Source: CAXBCP01 sp963977005
Lineage (GTDB): Bacteria; Pseudomonadota; Alphaproteobacteria; MPNO01; UBA830
Direction of reading: 5' to 3'
DNA length: 64,000 bases
NCBI GenBank assembly: GCA_963977005.1
Contig: CAXBMQ010000002.1
Span: forward strand, 124,001 to 188,000
In this document: one piece after another, positions 43,898 through 51,788 of the stretch
Layout: the number at the start of each line of letters is the position of its first letter
Position numbering within the stretch: the first letter of the stretch is position 1
Notes under the pieces: model-generated
Database searches by the model: none
Told to the model about the DNA's origin: nothing
Seen by the model: only the letters and a program-made list of their open reading frames with translations
Translations under genes and position numbers: made by a program

Positions 43898-45286
43898 TTG
43901 CAACCGCTTGTCATCTCCGGCAAGGAGGTCGCCCCGCTTGTCGAGGGCGGCAAGGGTATCGCTGTGTCGAATGGCGAAAGTTCCGGCGCCTGGGCGGCGA
44001 CGGGCGGTGTTGGTACGTTCTCCGGTGTCAACGCGGATTCCTACGACGAAAACGGGAAGCTGATCCCGCTCGCCTATCACGGGCGTACGCGGCGTGACCG
44101 GCACGAAGAACTATTGGCCTATGCCATCCAGGGCGGTCTGGCCCAGGCCCGGATCGCGCACGACGTTTCCGGCGGCGAAGGCCGCATCCACATGAATGTT
44201 CTGTGGGAAATGGCAGGCGCCGAGAGGGTTCTGCACGGCGTCCTCGGGGGAGCCAAGGGCCTTATTCACGGCGTCACCTGCGGCGCCGGCATGCCCTACA
44301 AGATCGCCCAGATCTCAGCAGAATACGGTGTCTATTACTATCCGATCGTCTCATCCGCCCGGGCCTTCCGCGCGCTGTGGAAACGGTCCTACAACAAATT
44401 TCCCGAATGGCTCGGCGGCGTGGTTTACGAAGACCCGTGGCGGGCGGGCGGCCATAACGGCCTGTCGAACAGCGAAGATCCGGACGTGCCGGAGGACCCG
44501 CGCCCGCGCGTCGCGGAACTGCGCAAGGTCATGAACGAATTAGGCCTGAATACCGTGCCCATCGTCATGGCTGGCGGGGTGTGGTATTTGCGCGATTGGG
44601 CGGACTGGATCGAGGATCCCGATGTGGCGCCGGTGGCGTTCCAGTTCGGTACGCGTCCGCTGCTGACCCAGGAAAGTCCGATTTCAAAGGAATGGAAGAC
44701 GCGGTTGCTGGGCCTGGAGGAAGGCGATGTCTTTCTCAACAAGTTCAGCCCGACCGGCTTTTATTCGTCGGCTGTGCGAAATCCGTTCCTCCGCGAACTC
44801 AAACAACGCTCAGACCGGCAGATTGCGTTTGTCGACGAAGCCGTCGGTGAACTGAACCAGGAATTCAAAATCGGCCCGCGCGGCCGCCGGATATTCGTGA
44901 CCGCCGCCGACAAGGCGCGGGCCGAACAGTGGATGTCCGAGGGATATACCGACGGCATGCGGACACCGGATTCGACGGTGATCTTCGTGTCTGCGGAAAA
45001 GGGCAAGGAAATCCGGACCGATCAGTCCGATTGCATGGGCTGTCTGTCTCAGTGCCAGTTCTCCAACTGGGCGCAAAACGAGGCCGGCACTACCGGTCGG
45101 CGCCCCGACCCGCGGTCATATTGCATCCAGAAAACCCTGCAGAACATCGTGCATGGCGATCCGGTGGACGAGCAGCTGATGTTTGCCGGTCACAATGCCT
45201 ACAAGTTCAAAGACGATCCGTTCTATTCGAATGGTTTTATCCCGACCGTGAAGGAACTGATCGACCGGTTGCATACCGGCGACTAG
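43898..45286 (+). CDS. Nitronate monooxygenase-like NAD(P)H-dependent flavin oxidoreductase with C-terminal Cys motif
   Basis: TIM-barrel flavoprotein of the 2-nitropropane dioxygenase / nitronate monooxygenase superfamily. The 462 residues show the glycine-rich N-terminus (GGKGIAVSNGESSGAWAATG, then GVGTFSGVN), a flavin-type GVTCGAGMPYKIA segment and PIVMAGGVWYLRDWADW. It is longer than the classical enzyme by roughly 100 residues, and the added C-terminal part carries C-x2-C-x3-C plus a fourth Cys (379, 382, 386, 409), which could bind metal or an Fe-S cluster. TTG 43898 is used here; a CTG at 43889 has better Shine-Dalgarno spacing (GGGAGA, 6 bases) and would start MKPLQPL. A TATAAT hexamer lies at 43849. 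Confidence 0.8.
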   Translation: MQPLVISGKEVAPLVEGGKGIAVSNGESSGAWAATGGVGTFSGVNADSYDENGKLIPLAYHGRTRRDRHEELLAYAIQGGLAQARIAHDVSGGEGRIHMNVLWEMAGAERVLHGVLGGAKGLIHGVTCGAGMPYKIAQISAEYGVYYYPIVSSARAFRALWKRSYNKFPEWLGGVVYEDPWRAGGHNGLSNSEDPDVPEDPRPRVAELRKVMNELGLNTVPIVMAGGVWYLRDWADWIEDPDVAPVAFQFGTRPLLTQESPISKEWKTRLLGLEEGDVFLNKFSPTGFYSSAVRNPFLRELKQRSDRQIAFVDEAVGELNQEFKIGPRGRRIFVTAADKARAEQWMSEGYTDGMRTPDSTVIFVSAEKGKEIRTDQSDCMGCLSQCQFSNWAQNEAGTTGRRPDPRSYCIQKTLQNIVHGDPVDEQLMFAGHNAYKFKDDPFYSNGFIPTVKELIDRLHTGD

Positions 45287-45317
45287 GGCCGTGCCGGCTG
45301 GGTCTCCATCGATCTAG

Positions 45318-45334
45318 TTTGGACCAATTCCAAA
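45318..45334. promoter_or_regulatory. Irr box (ICE-like palindrome) upstream of irr
   Basis: TTTGGACCAATTCCAAA is a 17-bp palindrome that matches the iron control element TTTRGAAYNRTTCYAAA at 16 positions. It lies 67 bp before the irr ATG, suggesting autoregulation. Motif-based inference, supported by a second copy before the rubrerythrin operon. Confidence 0.65.
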
Positions 45335-45400
45335 ACTCTGCTTTGGGCCTTGTGTTTTTTATGCTTTAAAATTCCGGTCATACGTCCTATATCATGAAGC

Positions 45401-45832
45401 ATGACTGAGAATACGTCTCATATTCGTCCGTATACCGGCGTGATCGCACGCCTGAAGCAGGCAGGACTCCGGCCTACCCGCCAACGTATTGCGCTGGCAA
45501 AGCTGCTGTTCGACGGCGAAAACCGCCATGTCACTGCGGAAGACCTGCACGGGGAAGCCCGCGCCGCAGGGGTGAGCGTGTCGCTCGCGACGATCTACAA
45601 TACGCTTCACCAGTTTACCGATGCCGGAATCATGCGTGAGGTCGTTGTCGAGGCCGGCCGGTCCTACTTCGATACCAATACCGGCGATCATCATCATTTC
45701 TTCCACGAAGACAGCGGGTCCCTCGAAGACATTCCGGGTGACCTGATCAACGTCTCGGAATTGCCGGCGGCGCCTGCGGGTACGTCTGTTCAGCGGGTGG
45801 ACGTGATCGTCAGGGTCAGCGCCGGCGACTGA
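45401..45832 (+). CDS. irr: Iron response regulator Irr (Fur family)
   Basis: Alphaproteobacterial iron/haem-responsive regulator that represses iron-using functions and activates uptake when iron is low. The 143 residues have the winged helix (RLKQAGLRPTRQRIALAKLL; SLATIYNTLHQFTDAGIMRE) and the Irr-specific HHH haem-binding segment (TNTGDHHHFFHEDSGSLEDI), which also distinguishes it from the fur gene at 23540. The Cys-Pro haem regulatory motif of Bradyrhizobium Irr is absent, as in most members. An ICE-like palindrome lies upstream, and the divergent-function partner operon starts 210 bp downstream on the same strand. Confidence 0.93.
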   Translation: MTENTSHIRPYTGVIARLKQAGLRPTRQRIALAKLLFDGENRHVTAEDLHGEARAAGVSVSLATIYNTLHQFTDAGIMREVVVEAGRSYFDTNTGDHHHFFHEDSGSLEDIPGDLINVSELPAAPAGTSVQRVDVIVRVSAGD

Positions 45833-45870
45833 GCCCCCGGGCCTTTCTCGAATTTCTCGCGACTTTCTTC

Positions 45871-45887
45871 TCTGGAATAATTCCAAA
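45871..45887. promoter_or_regulatory. Irr box (ICE-like palindrome) upstream of rubrerythrin
   Basis: TCTGGAATAATTCCAAA matches TTTRGAAYNRTTCYAAA at 16 of 17 positions. It ends 3 bp before the -35 element of the rubrerythrin promoter. Rubrerythrin genes are known Irr targets in other alphaproteobacteria; placement just upstream of -35 fits control of this promoter, and is inferred. Confidence 0.68.
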
Positions 45888-45890
45888 CTA

Positions 45891-45919
45891 TTGACGCTCG
45901 GCGTTGCCGGGCTTATATA
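45891..45919 (+). promoter_or_regulatory. Sigma70 promoter of the rubrerythrin operon
   Basis: TTGACG (45891-45896) and TATATA (45914-45919) are separated by exactly 17 bp. The predicted start site leaves a leader of about 115 bases before the rubrerythrin ATG, which has a strong AAGGAGG Shine-Dalgarno. Confidence 0.7.
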
Positions 45920-46042
45920 ACGGGAAGGTATTGTCCGGTACGGATGGTGCTTGATCCGGCAGGGTACGGGTCGCGGGACACAGCCTATTGTGCTTCAGCA
46001 AATCAAAACGACTGACTTCATAACCAGAACAAGGAGGGTGAC

Positions 46043-46462
46043 ATGCCGTCACTTGGTGGAACAAAGACCGAGAACAACCTGAAAGAGGCTTTTGCCGGCG
46101 AATCGCAGGCCAATCGCCGCTATCTCTATTTCGCACAGAAGGCCGACGTCGAAGGCTATAACGACGTTGCGGCCGTCTTCCGGTCCACCGCCGAAGGCGA
46201 AACCGGCCACGCGCACGGTCATCTCGAATATCTCGAGGAAACGGGCGATCCCGCAACGGGTGAGCCGATCGGTTCGACCTCGAACAACCTCAAGGCGGCT
46301 GTTGCCGGCGAAACCCACGAATACACCGATATGTATCCGGGCATGGCCCGCGAAGCCCGTGACGAAGGTTTCGATGAAATCGCCGATTGGTTCGAAACCC
46401 TCGCCAAGGCCGAACGTTCTCACGCCGGCCGTTTCCAGAAGGCGCTCGACGAACTCGACTAA
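46043..46462 (+). CDS. Rubrerythrin (short, diiron-domain only)
   Basis: Diiron ferritin-like protein that reduces peroxide. The 139 residues contain the four-helix-bundle iron ligands in KEAFAGESQANRRYLYFAQ, STAEGETGHAHGHLEYLEE and the matching second pair near AVAGETHEYTDMYPGMAREA and TLAKAERSHAGRF. The C-terminal rubredoxin domain of classical rubrerythrin is missing, so electrons must come from another protein. The Fe-S protein encoded next is a plausible donor. Strong ribosome-binding site; an Irr box and good promoter lie upstream. Confidence 0.92.
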   Translation: MPSLGGTKTENNLKEAFAGESQANRRYLYFAQKADVEGYNDVAAVFRSTAEGETGHAHGHLEYLEETGDPATGEPIGSTSNNLKAAVAGETHEYTDMYPGMAREARDEGFDEIADWFETLAKAERSHAGRFQKALDELD

Positions 46463-46469
46463 GTCGACA

Positions 46470-46499
46470 GACCACCGGCCTCGTCAGAGGCCGGTGGTC
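46470..46499 (+). other. Perfect 13-bp hairpin between rubrerythrin and Fe-S protein genes
   Basis: GACCACCGGCCTC (46470-46482), loop GTCA, GAGGCCGGTGGTC (46487-46499). It starts 7 bases after the rubrerythrin stop and lacks a T tract. It could stabilise the upstream mRNA or limit read-through, giving more rubrerythrin than downstream products; inferred. Confidence 0.6.
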
Positions 46500-46595
46500 A
46501 CTGCCGCCGCCGGGTAAAGCCCGGAGAAACAAAGACTTTCTCTGGCCGCCCCGTGCGCAAACCCTGAAAACATTCACTCAGAACGAGGTCGACCG

Positions 46596-47954
46596 ATGTC
46601 TGAAGGCAGTCTGGGCGCGCCGGAACGCCATCCTATCCCCTGGCAGGAGCCGGATTTCTACGACGAGGAAAAACTGGATGCGGAACTTCGGCGTCAGTTT
46701 GACATCTGCCACGGTTGCCGGCGCTGCCACAATCTGTGCGACTCGTTTCCGCTGCTTTTCGATCTGATCGATGAATCCGAGAGCATGGAACTCGACACCG
46801 TCGATTCAAAGGATTTCAAGCCTGTCATAGATGCCTGCACGCTGTGCGATATGTGTTTCATGACCAAGTGTCCCTACGTGCCGCCCCATGAATTCAATCT
46901 CGACGTTCCGCACCTGATGCTCCGCTATCGTGCGGTCGAGCTGAAAAAAGGCGAGGTTCCGTTCGTCGCCAGGCAGATTTCCAAGACCGACCGGAACGGC
47001 AAGCTGGCCGGTGCGGTCGCGCCGCTCGCGAACTGGGCCACGCGTACCGAAAACAAGGTGACGCGCCCGGTAATGGAGGCCGCTTCCGGCATCGATGCGA
47101 AGGCCGCCCTACCGAAATTTCACGGCAAGACCCTGACGGCACGCGCCAAGACCGGTGCGCCGGTGCGCGACACCGCGGCGCCGGCCGCCGCGCGGAAGGC
47201 CGTCGTCTACGGAACCTGTTTCGTCAATTACAATGACCCGGCGATGGGCATGGATGCGCTCGAAGTGCTGGCGCGCAACGGTGTGGAAACCGAAGTTCTG
47301 CATCCGGCCTGCTGCGGGATGCCCAAGCTCGAGCATGGCGATATTGCCGGCGTGGCGGAGAGTGCCAAACAGATAGCTGCCGAGTTCAGGCCGTGGATCG
47401 AAAAGGGCTACGATGTCGTGGCGCTGACGCCAAGCTGTTCCCTGATGCTTAAATTCGAATGGCCGCTGATCCTGCCCGATGACGAAGACATAAAGCTCTT
47501 GTCCGGTGCGACACAGGACATCAGCCAGTACGTGGTCGACATTTCCAAGAATGAAGGTCTGGCCGACGGCATGAAGCCCCTGGACGGGCCGGTGACCGTG
47601 CATCTTGCCTGCCATTCGCGCGCCCAGAATATGGGCCAGAAGGCGGCCGAATTGTTACGCCTTATCCCGGATGCGGACGTGAACGTTATCGAGCGTTGTT
47701 CGGGCCATGGCGGCTCCTGGGGCATGATGAAAGACAATTTCGAAACGGCGATCAAGGTCGGCCGCCCTGCGGCGCGCAAGGCGCTTGAGACCACGCCGAA
47801 ATATGTGGTTTCCGAGTGCCCGCTCGCCGGAATGCATATCCTTCAGGGGATGGAGCGACTTGCGGAGAAAGAGACGCCGCAACCGGCTGTGCCGATCCAT
47901 GCGCCGCATCCGGTCCAGCTGCTTGCCCAGGCCTACAGGAGCGACAGGAAATAG
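46596..47954 (+). CDS. CCG-domain Fe-S oxidoreductase (HdrD/GlpC-like)
   Basis: Putative electron-transfer protein, 452 residues. Two 4Fe-4S motifs lie near the N-terminus: C38-x2-C41-x2-C44-x3-C48 (CHGCRRCHNLC) and C81-x2-C84-x2-C87-x4-C92 (CTLCDMCFMTKC). Two CCG-type segments follow: HPACCGMPKLEHGD and the degenerate ERCSGHGGSWGM. The fold resembles GlpC and heterodisulfide reductase subunit D. Position between rubrerythrin and DUF3501 is a recurring arrangement in proteobacteria, suggesting it passes electrons to the rubrerythrin. No transmembrane segment is seen. Confidence 0.87.
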   Translation: MSEGSLGAPERHPIPWQEPDFYDEEKLDAELRRQFDICHGCRRCHNLCDSFPLLFDLIDESESMELDTVDSKDFKPVIDACTLCDMCFMTKCPYVPPHEFNLDVPHLMLRYRAVELKKGEVPFVARQISKTDRNGKLAGAVAPLANWATRTENKVTRPVMEAASGIDAKAALPKFHGKTLTARAKTGAPVRDTAAPAAARKAVVYGTCFVNYNDPAMGMDALEVLARNGVETEVLHPACCGMPKLEHGDIAGVAESAKQIAAEFRPWIEKGYDVVALTPSCSLMLKFEWPLILPDDEDIKLLSGATQDISQYVVDISKNEGLADGMKPLDGPVTVHLACHSRAQNMGQKAAELLRLIPDADVNVIERCSGHGGSWGMMKDNFETAIKVGRPAARKALETTPKYVVSECPLAGMHILQGMERLAEKETPQPAVPIHAPHPVQLLAQAYRSDRK

Positions 47955-47955
47955 A

Positions 47956-48546
47956 ATGAGCACCCGGAAAGAGATTACCCGCGACGATATTCTTCCCTTC
48001 GACGACTACGCGTCGACGCGTAAGGAGCGCAAACAGGCACTGATGGCGGTCAAGAAAGACCGCCGGATGGAAGTCGGTCCGCATGCAACGTTCTACTTTG
48101 AAAACTACGAGACGATGTGGAATCAAGTGCACGAGATGCTCTATATCGAGCGCGGGGGAGACGAACAGATTCCGGACGAGCTTGCCGCCTATAACCCCCT
48201 GATTCCGCAGGGCCGGGAACTGATCGCAACGGTCATGTTCGAAATCGGCGATCCGGACCGTCGTGCAAAGGTGCTCTCGACCCTCGGCGGCGTGGAAGAG
48301 ACGATATCGATCACCGTCGGTGGCGATACAATCATGGGTGTCGCGGAAACGGATGTCGACCGCACGACTGCGGATGGAAAGGCCTCGTCGGTCCAATTCG
48401 TTCATTTTCCGTTCACGGATGACCAGGTCGCCGCTTTCCGGGTGCCAGACGCGGAAGTAACGGTCGGATTCGGCCATGAAAGCTATGCCCACCGTGCCGG
48501 TATGCCGGCTTCTGTCCGCGCGGCACTTGCTCAGGATTTCGACTGA
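47956..48546 (+). CDS. DUF3501 family protein
   Basis: Conserved protein of unknown function, 196 residues, no signal peptide or membrane segment. Recognisable blocks: REITRDDILPFDDYASTRKE, ATFYFENYETMWNQVHEMLY, and ELIATVMFEIGDPDRRAKVL. The ATG is one base after the TAG of the Fe-S protein gene, so the two are co-translated. The fixed rubrerythrin / CCG Fe-S / DUF3501 trio implies a shared role in peroxide or iron stress. Confidence 0.88.
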   Translation: MSTRKEITRDDILPFDDYASTRKERKQALMAVKKDRRMEVGPHATFYFENYETMWNQVHEMLYIERGGDEQIPDELAAYNPLIPQGRELIATVMFEIGDPDRRAKVLSTLGGVEETISITVGGDTIMGVAETDVDRTTADGKASSVQFVHFPFTDDQVAAFRVPDAEVTVGFGHESYAHRAGMPASVRAALAQDFD

Positions 48547-48700
48547 ATCCGGGGCTTCGCGGCTGAATCCCCGCTGTTGAAGCGGTTGCCGGTCGCAAAC
48601 CAAATATTAATCTGTCGCCGTTAACCTCAATCTCCGACACGCAACGCGTTCCGGCACCATCGGTGAAGTCCGCTGGCGGAACGGATAGGAGAATACAGTT

Positions 48701-49006
48701 ATGGCGAACGCCCTGAATGTTCATGGTGACCATGTTGAGATCACGCTGTCCGGCGAACTGACGTTTTCGAGCTATAAGGAATTCCAGGACGTTATGAAGT
48801 CAGCCACGGATTCAGGTAAAAAAGCCTGCGTCATTGATCTTTCGGGACTGGAATCGATCGATTCTGCCGGTATTGGCATGCTTTTGTTTGCAAACGACGA
48901 GACCAAGCAAACCAATATCGATCTCTCCCTGCGCGGCCCGAAAGGCCCCGTCAAGACGGTGCTAGAGCACACCAAAATCAACGAAGTCATTCCGATCGTC
49001 GCCTGA
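48701..49006 (+). CDS. STAS-domain anti-sigma factor antagonist (RsbV-like)
   Basis: Single STAS domain of 101 residues. The phosphorylatable Ser55 sits in the conserved DLSGLESIDSAGIGMLLF loop. In such systems the dephosphorylated STAS protein binds the RsbW-like kinase and frees its partner. The phosphatase and kinase that would act on it are encoded directly downstream. Possible promoter elements lie in the AT-rich CAAATATTAATC stretch at about 48602. Confidence 0.92.
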   Translation: MANALNVHGDHVEITLSGELTFSSYKEFQDVMKSATDSGKKACVIDLSGLESIDSAGIGMLLFANDETKQTNIDLSLRGPKGPVKTVLEHTKINEVIPIVA

Positions 49007-49121
49007 TCGACCGTCGCGTTCGCGTGGACGCCGGGTTGCCAAAACGCCCGGCTCTCGCAACCCCGGCCCCGAACCAGGCGCCGGTCAGCGCAACCTGTCT
49101 CCTTAGGGATGCGATTGTACT

Positions 49122-50363
49122 ATGAACTTCGTCCAACCGCCGTCTTCGATCGTTCCGGGCCATGAAGATCCGGCAGGCGTGCCCACCGAGCTGGAGCGCG
49201 CTATTAAGGCCTCCAGGATTCTGGTTGTCGACGATCAGAAAATGGTCCGGGAACTGCTGAAAATATATCTGACGGCCGGCGGCTATCAGGACCTGATCTT
49301 CGCCGCAGACGGCGATGAAGCCCTCGAAGCGATCGCCAGCGATAACCCCGACCTTGTCGTTCTCGATCTTCAGATGCCCCGGATGAACGGGCTGGACGTC
49401 TGCAGAACCCTTCGTGCCGATCCGCGTCACGCAATGCTGCCTGTCCTGGTACAGACGGCAGCGGATTCAGCGGAAGACCGCGCCGAGATATTCCGTTCCG
49501 GCGCGACCGATATGGTCGGAAAGCCGATCAACGATGCGGAGCTTCTGGCCCGGGTCGGTATCCACCTCCAGAACCGGCATATGCTCGGCCAGCTGTCGCT
49601 GTATCGCGAGACGATGGAGCGCGACCTCATGCTGGCGCGGGACATGCAGCACCGGATAATGCCGGCACCCGACGCATTGACCAGTCTGCAGGACAAGTAC
49701 GATGTCGAGATCAAAAGCCATTTCCAGACCTGCGACGCACTCGGCGGCGATATGTGGCATGTCTGGCCAATCGACCATGACCGGTTCGGTTTCAATATCA
49801 TCGATTTCACCGGCCATGGCGTTGTCGCGTCGCTCAATACTTTCCGGTTTCAGTCCCTGGTTGCCGCGACGCCCTTCGACCCCGCCCGACAGGTTGAATA
49901 TGTCGAAAAAATCAACCGGAAGCTCCACCATATGCTTCCTCGCGGCCAGTTTGCGACCGCTATCGGCGGCTATATCGATGTCGGCGACCACGTTATGCGA
50001 TACACGGCGGCTGCAGGCCCCAAACCTTTCCTGATTTCCCCCGACCATCCGGACGGGGTGTTCCTGCCATCCGACGGTCGGCCTCTTGGGATGACCGACG
50101 ACGCGACCTACGAAGAGCGTGAGGTTCCTTTCCCTCCCGGCAGTTCCCTTTTCCTGTATAGCGACGCTCTCACCGAGACGCCTGACATGATCGCCCCGAT
50201 CTATGACGAGGATCGTGTCCAGGCCGCGCTTACCGGGCTGGTCGACGCGATCGCGCACCCGTTCGATGCCATTCTTGCCGATTTCTTCGACAGGACGCAG
50301 GGACCCCTCAACGACGACCTGACCATGGTCATGTTAACCCGGCCCCCAGGCGACAAAGCATGA
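49122..50363 (+). CDS. Response regulator with PP2C-type (SpoIIE/RsbU) phosphatase domain
   Basis: Soluble two-domain protein of 413 residues. The receiver domain (about 32-150) has phosphoacceptor Asp82 in LVVLDLQMP, acidic pair VDDQ and Lys in MVGKPIND. After a helical linker, the SpoIIE-type phosphatase (about 195-410) shows CDALGGDMW, NIIDFTGHGVVASLN, AAAGPKPFLIS, LYSDALTETPD and DDLTMVML, so the metal-binding Asp residues are present. Phosphorylation of the receiver probably switches the phosphatase on the neighbouring STAS protein. Overlaps the next gene by 4 bp. Confidence 0.92.
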   Translation: MNFVQPPSSIVPGHEDPAGVPTELERAIKASRILVVDDQKMVRELLKIYLTAGGYQDLIFAADGDEALEAIASDNPDLVVLDLQMPRMNGLDVCRTLRADPRHAMLPVLVQTAADSAEDRAEIFRSGATDMVGKPINDAELLARVGIHLQNRHMLGQLSLYRETMERDLMLARDMQHRIMPAPDALTSLQDKYDVEIKSHFQTCDALGGDMWHVWPIDHDRFGFNIIDFTGHGVVASLNTFRFQSLVAATPFDPARQVEYVEKINRKLHHMLPRGQFATAIGGYIDVGDHVMRYTAAAGPKPFLISPDHPDGVFLPSDGRPLGMTDDATYEEREVPFPPGSSLFLYSDALTETPDMIAPIYDEDRVQAALTGLVDAIAHPFDAILADFFDRTQGPLNDDLTMVMLTRPPGDKA

Positions 50364-51034
50364 AGCTTCGCCGTCATCCATCGGCCCGAGACGACAGCCG
50401 CGCGCGGCTGTCCACCGAGAGCCGTGCGGTGACGCACAATACGCTTCCGCTGCCGGGTTGCACGGTTCACGCAACCCTGCCGGTCGATACACTGGCGTGG
50501 ATGTCACGGACCCTGCGCTGCATCGACGACGTCGACGTGCCGCCTCCGGAACAATTTGCAGACTTTCATGCGACCCTCCGGGTGCAGACTTTCGACGACA
50601 TCGATTTATGCGTCAAAATCGCGTCGACGGCACTGACTCTCGGACCGATCGCCGCTATCGGATTGCGGGAACTGATTGTGAACGCGGTCGAGCATGGCAA
50701 CCTGGAGATCGACTTCGACCATAAATCCGCTCTGCTTGCGAGCGGCGAGTGGCAAAACGAAATCGAAAAACGCCTCGCCTCAACAGAGTTTGGAAACCGT
50801 TTCGCGGCGATCGAACTCCGCCGGGACGGAGATAATTTCACTATCGATATCACCGATCAGGGCCCCGGTTTCAACTGGGACACCTATCTCGACGCCGAAA
50901 CAGCGCCCCAACACATGTTGCACGGCCGTGGGATGTCGCTTGCCATGGAGGCCGGCTTCGAGGCCGTAGAATATCGCGGGGCCGGTAACCGGGTCGCCAT
51001 CCGCGGTGTATGCGTGCCCGTTCAGGATACCTGA
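50360..51034 (+). CDS. RsbW/SpoIIAB-like anti-sigma serine kinase
   Basis: ATP-binding protein of the GHKL anti-sigma kinase type, 224 residues. The HATPase domain has the N-box AAIGLRELIVNAVEHGNLEI, G1 DITDQGPGFNW and G2 LHGRGMSLAMEAGFEAVEY. About 70 N-terminal residues have no assigned domain. Translation is coupled to the receiver-PP2C gene (ATGA overlap), completing a three-gene partner-switching module. No sigma factor gene is adjacent, so its captured partner is unknown. Confidence 0.9.
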   Translation: MKLRRHPSARDDSRARLSTESRAVTHNTLPLPGCTVHATLPVDTLAWMSRTLRCIDDVDVPPPEQFADFHATLRVQTFDDIDLCVKIASTALTLGPIAAIGLRELIVNAVEHGNLEIDFDHKSALLASGEWQNEIEKRLASTEFGNRFAAIELRRDGDNFTIDITDQGPGFNWDTYLDAETAPQHMLHGRGMSLAMEAGFEAVEYRGAGNRVAIRGVCVPVQDT

Positions 51035-51116
51035 CGTACCATCCCGGGAAATTTGGAGCTCTCTATAACAGTGGCAGGTTCTGGCTTGTCACTCGCCCTG
51101 TGAAAGGCGCCGGCCG

Positions 51117-51614
51117 TCAGTTCAGCTTTTCGTCCCGGTAAACGCCCCAGATGTGGGTCCGGCGCATCCAGCCGCGCTGTTTGCCGATCTCGACGCGGCA
51201 CCAGTCGCCCTCGCATTCCAGAAGCCGGGCGACAACTTTCTCCATCACGCGCGCTGTCAGGGTTGCGCTGGATGCGGGGTTGCGCCGCAGGGGCTGGATC
51301 CCGCCCTTGACGACCGCCGTCCGTTTGCCCGACAGCATCGAGCGATGCACCCAGCCCTCGGTTCCCTGCCAGTCCCGGACTTTCCGCCAGTTCTCGAACT
51401 CGGCGACGATCTCGACCGGCATGTTGCGCTGGACGAAAATCCAGTCCACCGGATAGCGCACCCCCGGACCGGTCCTGAGATGAACCTTGCTGGCGCGCAG
51501 CGAGACGAAGCGCGGCAGGGGCAGGCCCGTATCGGCAATGGCGGCGATGGGGGTCGCCAGAAGCATGGCGGTCGCGGCGGCAAAAGCGATAGCGATCATC
51601 AGGGGGCGGATCAT
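51117..51614 (-). CDS. Exported SH3-like domain protein
   Basis: Periplasmic or envelope protein of 165 residues. A signal peptide (MIAIAFAAATAMLLATPIAA, cut near 28) precedes two bacterial SH3 repeats: ASKVHLRTGPGVRYPVDWIF, and VARLLECEGDWCRVEIGKQR with RGWMRRTHIWGVYRDEKLN at the end. Such domains bind peptidoglycan peptides. ATG 51614 is the start; the open frame continues upstream across the divergent dehydrogenase promoter without family support. Confidence 0.85.
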   Translation of the reverse strand: MIRPLMIAIAFAAATAMLLATPIAAIADTGLPLPRFVSLRASKVHLRTGPGVRYPVDWIFVQRNMPVEIVAEFENWRKVRDWQGTEGWVHRSMLSGKRTAVVKGGIQPLRRNPASSATLTARVMEKVVARLLECEGDWCRVEIGKQRGWMRRTHIWGVYRDEKLN

Positions 51615-51788
51615 GACGGTAGTATAAACCGGTGCGGTGAATCGCTCCACGTCTTCGGAACCCGGTTCTTGCCGGTGTGTCGATATCGCGTCCGAAATTG
51701 CGGTGTCGCTCGTCTCTGGACAACCGCACTTGGCCCTGATACGCCAGAGCCAACGAATATATCTCGAAGACAGGGAGACGGGCTGAAG

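Noticed and set aside
48606..48630. TTAA...TTAACC pair before the STAS gene as a CtrA site
   Set aside because: Spacing is 10 bases instead of 7.
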